From positions 1,302,001-1,366,000 of the forward strand of contig OZ037879.1 in NCBI GenBank assembly GCA_964035575.1: a stretch of 64,000 nt of DNA, written 5' to 3'. A program made the translations under genes and the position numbers. Positions 42,406-52,683 of the stretch are shown in pieces (within the stretch, counting starts at the first letter, position 1; each line of letters starts with the position of its first letter). Source of the stretch: Rhynchopus sp. YZ270_cl-10 (taxonomy: Eukaryota; Euglenozoa; Diplonemea; Diplonemida; Diplonemidae). The notes below the pieces were generated by a model that had not been told where the DNA came from, made no database searches, and saw only the letters and a program-made list of their open reading frames with translations.

Positions 42406-43768
42406 TATACATAGCGCTCCAATTAGACTCTAACTAGATAATTAGAGTCGGTAGTTCGAGTATAATTAGAGTCTTTAAAACTCTAACTGAACTCTAATAC
42501 TCTAACTGGACTCTAATTAGAGTCTAATTAGAGTCCTATAAGAGGGTCAATAAAGAGGGGCACATCAATCAATGCTATAGCCATCAACCCAGGGGGCATA
42601 GCTAGTGCAAGAAATTCGACTTTGTAATCCAGATAGTCTGTTCTCTGCTTGCAGAGAACCAGACACAAGAAAATATTGTTTGTTCCCCCAGAAAACCAGT
42701 GCACAATTCACACTCCTTGTGGATGGTCTTGTTGCCTTTTTAGCACAGGAATTTTGGCCCAGGGGCATGCACTTGAAGCATGGCTATTTAGTGTGTATGG
42801 GGCAGTGTTGTTTTGTTATGAATTCTCTTTGGTATTGTCGATCGCGGGTAGTTGTTCAACGCGAGGCTTGGATCTCTCCTGGGTTCATAAGTAGTATTTC
42901 TTCGGCTGAAATGAACGTATGCTCGCTATAGATTTCCCGTCAACACAGCCTTTGATACTGGGATTACCCCTTCGACCCCTTAGTGGTAGTTAAATTCGAT
43001 TGATATTTACATTCCTACAGATGAAAGAACAAGACACCACTTCTGTACCCGCGCATCAACATTTGTAGAAAATTTTGCACCCCAAACACCTTCAATAATG
43101 CCCGCCAAAAGGCGCCCCTTGTTGCTGGGAGTTTCTCATGTTTGATACCTGCACAGCAGGCATTCCTCTGAGTCCAACGCTGCTTGGCCTGTCTGCGGCG
43201 TTGCACCGGAGGTGCACATAGAGTTTTTGCATCGCATTCCCTAATGTATGGGGCACTCACACTTGAGGGCATGTGCCACTGCGCGGGTCTGAGTACCTGG
43301 GTACTTTGGGTACCCATAGCTGAGAATAAGCCGGGTCCCGAGTCCCGGTACTGGGTACTAGGTACAGTAGGACTAGGACTAGGCCCCCACCCTCCCGCGA
43401 CCGGGTCCCCGACCCGCTTTCAGGCGGACCACAGCGCCTTCACATATTGTGTCCCAGTCCGGCTGAGAACTCGGTTCCCCAAGTCTTATTTTCAGCTATG
43501 TGGGTATCTGGGCACCTGGGTCCTACAGAGGAACCTTAGGGGAACCGGTTCCTTACGGCGTTTGCACCTACAAGAAGCCTGTTGTTTTACTCTAATTAGA
43601 CTATAATTAGAGTGTAGTTAGAGTCTAATTATGCTCTAACTGCACTCTAATTATAGTCTAATTGAAGAAAAGCGACTCTAATTATACTCTAACTGGACTC
43701 TAACTGACTTGGCCCAAAATCCCAGACTCTAATTATACCCTAATACTCTAATTAGAGCGCTATGTATA
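42406..43768. mobile_element. E3: 1.36-kb inverted-repeat element inserted in E1 right arm
   Basis: Termini TATACATAGCGC on both sides (inverted). A 6-bp duplication TAAATT lies at 42400-42405 and 43769-43774; the other E1 arm has it once. Both subterminal regions (to about 42545 and from about 43587) are packed with ATTAGAGTC-type motifs on both strands, typical of transposase-binding arrays. The 1-kb centre is GC-richer, with GGGTACC-like palindromes near 43300, and has no recognisable transposase. Confidence 0.85.
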
Positions 43769-44227
43769 TAAATTGGATTTTTTTTTGAAAAAAAACTCAA
43801 AAAATACGGTAAAATTGGGCAAAAATGGGGCCTTCACGGCCTTTTGCCACAAAAATAAACCCATTTTCGACGAAATTTTCCCCAAAATCACATAGAAATA
43901 CCCATACAAACCCCAAAAAAATCGATTTGGGTGTGTTTTCGACACCTTAGACGACTCCAAGTCACTTTAAAGTTCCATGCAAGAGTAAGCCTTAAATCGG
44001 CCTTTTTCCGTAACATTTTTGTAACATGTTTTGGAGTCATTTTTTCAAAAAAAACCAAATTGTTTTTGTCCCTAAGTCGTCCATTGGTGGTTTCAGTGGG
44101 TTCTCTGACCTAGATCGTAGATCCCAGGGTGTACCCCGCCGGTTTTTGCAGATTTATTAACTTTTTCCGGGAAAAAAGTGAAAATATTCAAAAAGCTTCA
44201 CCCTTCCTTAAGCCATTACGCCCCCTA

Positions 44228-45627
44228 CCCCCCCCCAGGCTCCACCCTTCTCCTTTTCTCCCTGTTCGTTTCCCCCCAAAAGCGTGTTTGTTTTCTTGTT
44301 GGGTTCCAATGTGAACATCAACCCCTATATCTTTCCACACGAAATTGCTGCCCTCGATGTTTTTAGATGTGTGTATGTGTGTGTGTTTGGCAACTAATAG
44401 GGATGCAAGTTTTCTTTTTCTGTCCGGAAGAGAGTGGTTAGTTGTTTCTCCATAGGTACGTGTGAGACATGTACCTTTTGGGGTGGGGTTTATGTACCTC
44501 TTTTATTTTGTGTTTCTTTCTTGCGTTTCGTTTTCTGGTGGTTGTTTTAAGCTGGAGAGAGCCAAGTGGAGATATATTTTTTTACATTTTTCTTTGGCAC
44601 TTTGACGCCTTTTTTGGACGCCAAACATATTTGGAGTACTGTATACCAAAACCCCTTTCCCCTCTAGCGGGGAAAAAAACTGCGCTTTTTCATCAAACAC
44701 CAAAAAGGAAACTGTCTGCAAGAATGTTCATAAGTGCACTGCAAGACTTCGCCTTGTAAGGCTTTTAGTAGTAGTTAAAACCGGAAAAAAAAAAAAAATG
44801 AGTCTAGATCTTTGTACCAAAATAGCCTTCAAGGCGACGTTGGGTGCAGATGCTGTGTGTGTGGTAAGATTCATGCACAAAAAAGAACTACATCTTTATT
44901 TGTGTCGTTTCGCGTCTGGAAACAAAAAGCAAAACCAAAAAAACACACAAACGAAAGAAAATAATAATAATGGCTGTTTTAGCTCCTTTCCTGATGCGAT
45001 CATTCCCTCCTCCTTCGGCGAGAATGGGAAGAACGAAAAATATGAATTCGAAATACCGTAAAAAAAAAACGAAGAAAATAATTTTCTGGGAGCCTTCAAA
45101 GTTTCCAGAGATTTGTTCAGTTTTTTTTGTTTTGTTTTGGTGCCTAAGCTTAGAATCATCTTACCACCAATTTTGTTTTCCCCTTCTTTCTCTCCCCGTC
45201 CCCATGATTTACAATTTTTTTTCGGGTTTCCGATTTTTCTCTCTTTCGCGTTCTGTTCCGATTTCGTACAGGGTTGGAGTCGGGGGGGAAGGGAGAGGAG
45301 TGGTTTTTCTTTTTGTGGGGAGTTCAGTCTGTCCACAAATGAGAGTGACTTATTACATGCTCACCTCGCCACCTTAGCCTTACTTCCTCCCTTTTTTTCT
45401 CCCTCCCCCCCCGGCTCAATATGTTGAAAAAAAAGCCCCCCTGTTCAGTGGAGCAGTGCTGACACCAAATATACATCCCCTTACCCCTCTCTACACTATT
45501 TTTCATGCGTTTTTGTTTTGCCGGCATTGTTCAAAGGTGGTGAGATTCCACTCTGCTCTTTGTTTCTCCACGGCATGTTTTGTTGTGTGTTTGTATGGCA
45601 ACTACACTTTCACAGAGTAACACACAA
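44228..45627. other. Intergenic, 1.4 kb, no gene seen
   Basis: T-rich spacer with a collapsed type 1 motif near 45139 (GGTGCCTAAGCTTAGAATCA then TCTTACC). No coding signal. In-frame ATGs at 45580 and 45595 precede the chosen start of the next gene. Confidence 0.65.
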
Positions 45628-46467
45628 ATGGCACGATGCATGCTGCTCTCAGTGTTGCTGCTGCTGTGGTGCGAGCAGTCCACGGCAGGTGCAGGCGAGT
45701 GTCCCATCCTCGATGAGGATTGGGGTGCAACGAACGGCGGGTGGGAGCGGCCGCACGCAGAGAGCACACTCGACACCGCGACGTGCACGATTGAGCGGAG
45801 GCACATCGAGACACTGTCGCCGGAGGAGTTCCTGCAGCGCTACTGGGAGAACACACCTGTGATCGTGGAGGGCTACCGGCACAACGCAGAGGCGCTCTTC
45901 GCGAAGATGTGTGCGAAGGACGTCCTGCTCTGGCACTACGGCGCGCAGGACATTGTGCTCAGCACCGCAAACAAGAACTCCTACGAGAAGAAGACCGTCC
46001 CCCTCACACGCTACCTCGATGAGTTCATGGTGTCGCCCCCTGTCACACAACTCGGGAACACAACGTGGTACCACTTCGGGAACAACAACCACAAGGACTG
46101 GCCGGAGCTTTTTGCTGCATACCGCAAGCCGGAGGAGTACATGGAAGACCCCACACACTTTGCCTACAGCTTTGGCTTGGGTGCATCGGGGACGGGTGTG
46201 CCGTTCCACACTCACGGGGGTGTCTTCAACGAGGTCATGTACGGACGGAAGCGCTGGTGGCTGGCACCTCCCGGCCCGGAGCCTGCCTTCCATCCTGACG
46301 AGAGTGCCCTGCAGTGGACCTACACGTACTACGGGAATGAGTCCGCGCACAACGTTGCCCTGCAAGAGTGTGTCATCGGTGCTGGGGAGTTCATCTATGT
46401 GCCTGGTCGCTGGCACCACTCGACCCTGAACATCGGAGACACAGTCTTCATGGCAACCTTTCTGTGA
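45628..46467 (+). CDS. JMJD8: JMJD8-like JmjC protein of the secretory pathway
   Basis: 279 aa. The N-terminus MARCMLLSVLLLLWCEQSTA is a signal peptide, which is why I prefer this ATG over in-frame ones at 45580 and 45595. The JmjC part is close to JMJD8: GVPFHTHGGVFNEVMYGRKR, then WWLAPPGPEPAFHP, then GAGEFIYVPGRWHHSTLNIG. Candidate metal ligands are H194/H196 and H263/H264. The first motif is HxH instead of the HxD/E of active oxygenases, so catalysis is uncertain, as I recall also for vertebrate JMJD8. JMJD8 acts in the ER lumen of animals; the same place is likely here. No intron. Confidence 0.85.
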   Translation: MARCMLLSVLLLLWCEQSTAGAGECPILDEDWGATNGGWERPHAESTLDTATCTIERRHIETLSPEEFLQRYWENTPVIVEGYRHNAEALFAKMCAKDVLLWHYGAQDIVLSTANKNSYEKKTVPLTRYLDEFMVSPPVTQLGNTTWYHFGNNNHKDWPELFAAYRKPEEYMEDPTHFAYSFGLGASGTGVPFHTHGGVFNEVMYGRKRWWLAPPGPEPAFHPDESALQWTYTYYGNESAHNVALQECVIGAGEFIYVPGRWHHSTLNIGDTVFMATFL

Positions 46468-46741
46468 AAGATTTATGGGGTAGGGGTTTGCGTCTCAAGC
46501 ATCGTGCTGCGAAGGCACAGGATGACAACGAACCAACACATTTTTTAGACTTTTTCTACCCCCTTCCCCATTTCATTACACACCACCAGAACAGAAACAA
46601 AACACAGGCAAAATTTTTCCCTTTTGCGACCAGCGAGCTGAGAGAACACGTGCCCTGTAACCTCTTCCCCTTCCTCCTTCTGCCGCAACGTTGAGGTTAT
46701 AGGCGGCGTCTCCACGCAGGCCTGCGGGCCTGCTCGCAGCT

Positions 46742-49700
46742 ATGTCGACTTCTCCCAACCGCTCGCCTCCGTCGCAGCCTGTCGCACCGTCGGCAGGCGA
46801 CTTCGATGACTTCTCCTCCGCCATCAGCGTCGCGTACGACCCGCTCTCAGTGCAGACGGGACAGACGCGCCACAACGCAGAGCTCTACCTAGAGCGCCTC
46901 AAGGACCACCCGCAGGTGTGGCAGTTCTGCAACAGCAAGCTGCAGCAGCCCCCTGCCGCCTTCTCCCCAGGCGAGACCTTCTGGGCCTGTTCCGTGCTCA
47001 TTGACAAACTCACGCAGTCCGACACCTATGAAGCCTTTCCCGTCTCAGAGAAGGAGAAGTTCGAGAAGACGCTGACCGAGTGGATGGCAAACATCGCCAC
47101 GCAGTGCGAGATCACCGGGAACAACAAACACGTGATGAACAAGTTTTCGCAGCTCCTCGTCTCCGCCTTCCAGCAGAGCGGCTACCCGCATCGCTGGGAG
47201 AACTTCTTCGACATCCTCTTCGACCTGCTCAACAACGGCTCGCAGCTCATCGAGCTGTGGCTGGCAGTGCTCTCTGCCATTGATGTGCAGATTGTAGAGA
47301 ACCTGCGTGTCGAGCAGAGCCCTCGGTCCCGCGACCGCGACACGCTGATCAAGGACACAATGCGTTCGAAGTGCATCCCGCAGGTGGCGAACACGTGGTA
47401 CCACATCCTCACAATCTACTATAAGTCACACCCAGACATCTGCAGCAGGTGCATGCGAATCATGGGGCCCTACTTCGCGTGGATAGACATCGCCCTCGTG
47501 AGCAACGAGCACTGGGTCAACATGCTGTACCACTTCATCAACAGCGTGCCCGAGCAGCGCGAAGGTGCGGTGTCGTGCCTCACAGAGCTCTGTGAGAAGA
47601 AGATTGCCGACAGCGGGTCGAAGCTCTCCCTGCTGCACTCGCTGCGTGCGTCGGACTGCATGCCTGAGATGGTCAAGAATATCCTTCAGGAGCACTCCCA
47701 GATCCTTGGGTTCCAGATGGTGCACAACGAGCCCAACGCAAACGGGCACACCGTGACGGCGAACCCCGACAACGGTGAGGAAGTGCTGCGCAAGGTCACG
47801 GACCTCTGCCAGGTTGTGTGTCTCGAGTTGATAGACGTGATCAACGTGCTCATTACAAACCACAACAAAGGCCAGCCCTCAGGAGGGGAGAGCATCAGCG
47901 ACGCGTTTGCGATGCTGAACCGCTGCCTCCCGATGCTGTGCGACCTGCTTGTCTGCGGGCACTCCCCCACTAGCCACAAGATTGTCATGAACTCCATCCG
48001 CAAGTACATCGCTGTCGTGCGTGCGAACCCACCAGACCTCGTGAGTCGAGACTACCTTCCCCGCATCCTTGAGCTCTCGCTGCGAAGATTGGAGTACCCA
48101 CACGACTTCAACTTCTCTGCGAACGACGACGAAGCGAATGTGATTGGCGAGCTCCGCAAGCAGCTGCTCATTGTCATCTACAACATTGCAGGTGTCAACA
48201 GGGACCTTGTGCTGCAGACGCTCCTGCAGCGTGTCGACCACCTGGTTGCGAATGTGGAGCCAAACAACTGGCCTATGTGCGAGGCGACCTTGCGAGCGCT
48301 GTACAACTACGGGGAGGTATGCAATTTTGTTCGGTGATCATCTTACCAGCTCTTCTCTTTTGCATCTTTGCTTCATCACACCACCCACAGAACCCGCAGA
48401 GCAAGAAAGCAGAGCTTCTGCGGCTCCCCGAGTCGCTCCTCTACCGAGTCATGACGTTGCTGTTCACGTCACGCGTACCAGAGGTCATGACGCACAGAGT
48501 ATGTACAACCTGCAGAATCCATCCATACCACGCCACTTCCCCCTTACAGGTCGTGTCTTTGGCGATCGTTGACTTGGTGGAGCGCTACCACAACTTCTTC
48601 CAGTTCAACGACCCTTCCTGCACACGCCTGCTGCAGCTGGTGCTTGGGCAGGGTGGTGCAAGGCACCCCGACTACATCGTGCGCTCCAGAGCATGTTCGA
48701 TGTTTTCGGGTCTCGCAAAGCCACTCAAGCAGAGTCTGATCCAGTCGCTCGAGCCGCTTGCGCAGTCCCTGCAGGAGCTCCTCTCGCAGGACCTTATCAC
48801 CTTCAAAGACAAATGCAACCTCTACGGCACAATTGGTGTTCTCATTGAACCCTCGCAGAACCAGACAGATTCGCAGTCGCACCATCACCTCAGCGTTGTC
48901 CTCCAGCCCCTGGCAGAGTTCCTTTCCACTGCCACTCGAGAGCCGCAGGAGCAGAAAGCCCCTCAGGTATGTTGAGTGGGGAAGGTGGGGTTCAGTTCTT
49001 GCATTTTTCTTACTTCAAACACACCACAGGTTGCACAAACGATCACGTACCTTGCATTTCTGAGCAAAGGCTTCAGCGGGATTGCAAGCCCCACTATGGG
49101 GCGTGTGCCTTCAGAGGTGGGGACGCTGTGGAAGAAGATGGCGAGCCTCGTGGTGGAGTGTTCGCAGTTCTACTGCACGGTGCAGGTGGTGCGTGAGAAG
49201 AGCATTTTGTTCATGAACCGCATGATCGACCTGCTTGGGAAGGGTGTGCTTGAGTACGTGATGCCTGTCATGAACGCAGTCATGTCGCATGCCGACCTCA
49301 CTGACATGCCACGCATCGTGCGTATCCCCACACAGCTGCTGCAGCGCCTCAAGGGAGACGGTGTCGAGCACGTCAACCAGTTCTTCGCACCCCTCGTGCA
49401 GCGCGTCCTCCAGGAAAGCCCTACTGAGTGGCTGCAGCGCAAGGAGCTGATGTATTCTGAACAGGCTCGTGAACACCTGGAACTGCTCAAGGCGTACTAC
49501 GGGATGATCACGCAGGCAACGCAGCCGGAGTGCATTGGGATCTTTCTGACAGGGGGCGCTGCGACGACACTGAACACAGTGCTCGAGACTGTGCAGCAGG
49601 GGTGTCTGACCTTCCCGGAGATGGAGGTTGCGAAGACGTGCTACCAGATCATGATCAAGTTTGCGCAGGCGTGGTACAGCAGTGTGCCTGGCTTTGCCGA

Positions 49701-49989
49701 CTTCCTTGCGACGCAGGTGATCCCGATGACGGCGAACACCATCAAGCAGGATCACTTCAACCCAGCAGACCTGAAGTGCTCTGCCGTGGCGGGCGAGATC
49801 GCCAATCTGTACATCCTTCTCTTCAACTCAGCTGGCGAGGCTGCCTTCATGCAGGCCCTGTCCAGCTCGCTTAACATCCCTGCAGAGAGCCTGGGCATCA
49901 TCAAGCCAGCGCTTCTCGCAGGAAAGGTCAACCCAGTGCGGGACGTCATCAGAAACTGGGCAGTTGCACTCCGTAGGGTCAGTGAGTGA
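46742..49989 (+). CDS. XPOT: Exportin-T, tRNA export receptor (4 exons)
   Basis: Exons 46742-48316, 48391-48498, 48550-48966 and 49030-49989, all joined in phase 0; introns of 74, 51 and 63 bp start GTATG and end CAG. Product 1019 aa, near the usual 960-1000. An importin-beta N-terminal-like start (ELYLERLKDHPQVWQFCNSK) is followed by the exportin-1-like domain. The stretch SRDRDTLIKDTMRSKCIPQV then ANTWYHIL and YFAWIDIALVSNEHWVN are typical of exportin-T/Los1. With Ran-GTP it carries mature tRNA from nucleus to cytoplasm through HEAT repeats. The 51-bp second intron is a multiple of 3 without a stop, so retained transcripts would still be open. Confidence 0.9.
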
Positions 49990-50213
49990 GTTTTCTTTTT
50001 GTGCGTAGGGGAACGGCAGCGCTGCAACGTCTAATGTACTAGTGCACCGTGCCGTGTGTGTGGGGTCTCTTTTTGAACAACTCTTGTGTGAGCCTGCTGA
50101 GTCTGCTGTGTTCGCTACTGATGCGTCTGAGTTCGGTGGGTGTCTGCATTCGCATTCTCTTGATGAGAATGCCTGTGGACCATTCATCTTTTTGAAGTTT
50201 TATTTTTCTGGTC

Positions 50214-50262
50214 GGTGACTACGTCCGTAGAGGCGTTTTCCCCACCGTCAGCTTCATTTTTT
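50214..50262 (+). repeat. Dispersed intergenic motif, type 3 (diverged)
   Basis: GGTGACTACGTCCGTAGAGG then CGTTTTCCCCACCGTCAGCT; 225 bp after the exportin-T stop. Confidence 0.4.
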
Positions 50263-51144
50263 TTATTCTCGAACACTAACTTTCCACCTACCCCCCTTTG
50301 CCCCTTTACCCCTTTTATTGAACATCATTTTTTGCTTTTCCGTTTTTATTTTATTGGAAACATTGCTGCAACTATTAACGACATGGTTTGGTCAGGTCAC
50401 CTGTGTTTTTTACCGTACATTTTGTTCTTTTGTGGGCGGGTCATTCGAAGCGGTTCAAGCATCGTACAGAAAACCTCTCTCGCTCACCCCTTTTTTTTTT
50501 GGTGTCAGACACATTCGCCTTCTCTTTGTGCTGCCACGGTCTTTTCCCGAACGTATTAAAGCAAATAACGAAGAACAGCAGTGTCTCTGGATGCCTCCTC
50601 ACGGTTCCTTTTAGCGCAGTGCGTGCAATACTGCAACACACACCAGGGGGCGGGGGGAGGGGGAGGGAATGGGGGAGTACCTGCGTTGGGCATGGCTTGT
50701 CGTAGCTGAGGTGGCACGTGGCAGGAAAGGTTCTAGCCCTTGAAACCATTATTATTCCTTTCTGCCCAGCACTTTCAACACTTCGCGGACAGCATTTTTT
50801 GCCTGGCAAGGGGAGCACCTCGGGACAAAAAAGAAATTGCGTAGGGGGCGGGAGGGGAGGGGAAGCGAAGCCTGTTTACAGAATTTAATGTATTCTCCGT
50901 GCGCAGAGTGGCGAGAAGCGAATCTTATACCGGGCACCTAGGAACGTTGCTCAACATGACTTTAACACTAAGACAATGCGAAGAGCTGCCCGTGCACCGT
51001 CATCCAAAGGAACAACTCTCGTGTGTAACCCCACTGCTTTCGGGACAGTAGGTAGGTAAGATGAAAAGGCGCGGGCACTTTGCCAGTGTTCGTCCTTATC
51101 CATACGAGGGTTGGTTTGTTTGTTTTGCTTTTATTTTATTTTAT

Positions 51145-51460
51145 GGACACTAAACACAAGAGGCTTAGGTTCATGGTTATCATTCATCTCATAAGGTTTT
51201 CTTTTCTTTTCTTTTTTTGTGCAGAGGGTTCTGCCCCTAGTGAATCTTCATCCCTCTGGGTGTGGTCGCGGTTAGATGGTATTGCTGGCGTTCAATATAA
51301 AAGAGTTTTGCTGTTGCGGCTCGAGAGGCGTTTGCACCATCTTACAGGGCTCTCTTTTTTTAAGGTGACTAAGCACTAGAGGAGGATCATCTTATAAACT
51401 TTTCTTTTTTTTGGAGGTACACTGTATGATCCTGTATGAGAGGGCTTTGTATTTCAAGTC
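51145..51460 (+). repeat. Cluster of four dispersed motifs (types 1, 3, 1, 2)
   Basis: Type 1 at 51145 (CTAAAC, loop ACAAGAG, GCTTAG), type 3 at 51304 (GAGAGGCGTTTGCACC), type 1 at 51361 (GGTGACTAAGCACTAGAGG, tail ATCATCTTATAAACTTTT), and type 2 at 51414 (GGTACACTG, then ATGAGAGGGCTTTGTATTTC). All three types within 320 bp and all on the + strand show that they belong together. Confidence 0.6.
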
Positions 51461-52112
51461 AAAAAAAAAATGTTTTCCTTTTAGGCAGAACTTTAGTGAA
51501 GGCAGAGTGTGTCTCATAAAAGGGCGATTTGTTTATCAGACAGAACTACCGTGTTTCTGCCTGAAAAACAATTTCCTGGGTAATTTTTTTTTTTGTTGAA
51601 AATTATTGTGGAAACAGCTCGGTTGTTCGTTCTTGTCGGTCTTTGTTCTGCGCCATTCGTCATGAACGAAGCATGCGAACAACGTGGAAAAGTGGAAAGG
51701 TGGGTGGGAGGAATGCCACGGCAGTCCGGGGTTTCCTTTCACAAAAGTGTTGCAAATTTTCAGTGAAAAGCAAAAAAAAACAAAACAAAAATCGAAAAAG
51801 CGGCAGAAACAGAAAACAAAAAACAAGCAACAATAATTAAAAAACCTTCTGCGTGTGACTCAGTGTCGAACATGGGTTTTTTTTAGAGCAGGCAACAACA
51901 GAAAGTACTAGCTACTTATCAGAATATAACACAGGATTTGTTCGAAAGGTCTGTGTTGTGCGTCATCTATATTATGTGTTCAGTGGATTAGCAAAGGTTT
52001 GTGTGGCGTGAGTTATTATGGGGGGACCAGGGGGAAGGGGGCTTGTCGCAAGCAAGCCAAATTTATCATCAATTTGAAAAACAAAAAAAAATTCAAACAA
52101 AAAACACGGATG

Positions 52113-52213
52113 CTGCCAGATCTGGCCAGATTTTGGAAGCCACCAAAGATCTGGATCGTTTTCCAGATGGTGAAATCTGGTTTCCAGATGTGGCCAGATC
52201 TGGCAGATCTGGG
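52113..52213. repeat. Cluster of CCAGATCTGG-type palindromes
   Basis: About eight CCAGAT or ATCTGG words on both strands in 100 bp, including GCCAGATCTGGCCAGAT. Could fold or bind a dimeric protein; function unknown. Confidence 0.5.
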
Positions 52214-52683
52214 AGTATCCGCTGGGAAGAGAAAAAAAAGAAGAAGAAAAAAAAAAACCAAACAACAAAAAACAACAGAAAAAAGGTAAAGAGAAAAAAA
52301 AACCAACAAAAAAACATTTAAAAAAACAGTCAAATAAAATTGGGTGGTATTTTTTTGTCAAATGTGTGCCTGTTATTGGGAGGGAGAAAAGCCCCCCCTC
52401 CAAAAAAAAAAAAAACGATCCTCTCGTTGGGGTACAACCTCATGTCCCCCCCCCTTGCTGATTTTTTTTTCCCCCAAAGAAAAAAATGGAAATTCCCTTT
52501 TCATCCACCAACTCCAAAAACCTTCCACAAGGATCTCCCCTGTTCTCTCACCCACTGTCTCACACAGGAAGGCCGAATCACTTACACCCCTATTAATACA
52601 CACCCCTCCCTTTCCCCCTTTCCCCCCTTCTTTTTATCTCTCTCTCCCTCTCTCCACCCCTTTTCCCATTTCCCTTACTAAAG

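Larger units (their letters stand above)
39536..44227. mobile_element. E1: foldback (palindromic) DNA element, with two insertions
   Basis: Ends TAGGGGGCGTAATGGCTTAA and its inverse. It sits in a C run; CCCCCCCCCAG flanks both ends (39525-39535 and 44228-44238), which fits a 9-11-bp target duplication as in Mutator-like elements. Without the two inserts it is about 2.03 kb and almost one perfect palindrome: left arm 39536-40275 plus 41567-41829, spacer 41830-41858, right arm 41859-42405 plus 43775-44227. Each arm contains two diverged tandem units (compare 39776-40113 with 40113-40275 plus 41567-41829). No transposase ORF, so non-autonomous. Confidence 0.8.
49990..52683. other. Intergenic, 2.7 kb, no gene seen
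   Basis: Contains a type 3 motif at 50214, a cluster of four motifs at 51145-51460, an AGATCTGG/CCAGAT palindrome cluster at 52113-52213, and A/T homopolymers. Strong pyrimidine tract (52610-52680) before the next start. Confidence 0.7.

Noticed and set aside
42605-42931. 108-codon ORF inside E3
   Set aside because: No family, no coding-type base use, and a competing frame; probably chance.
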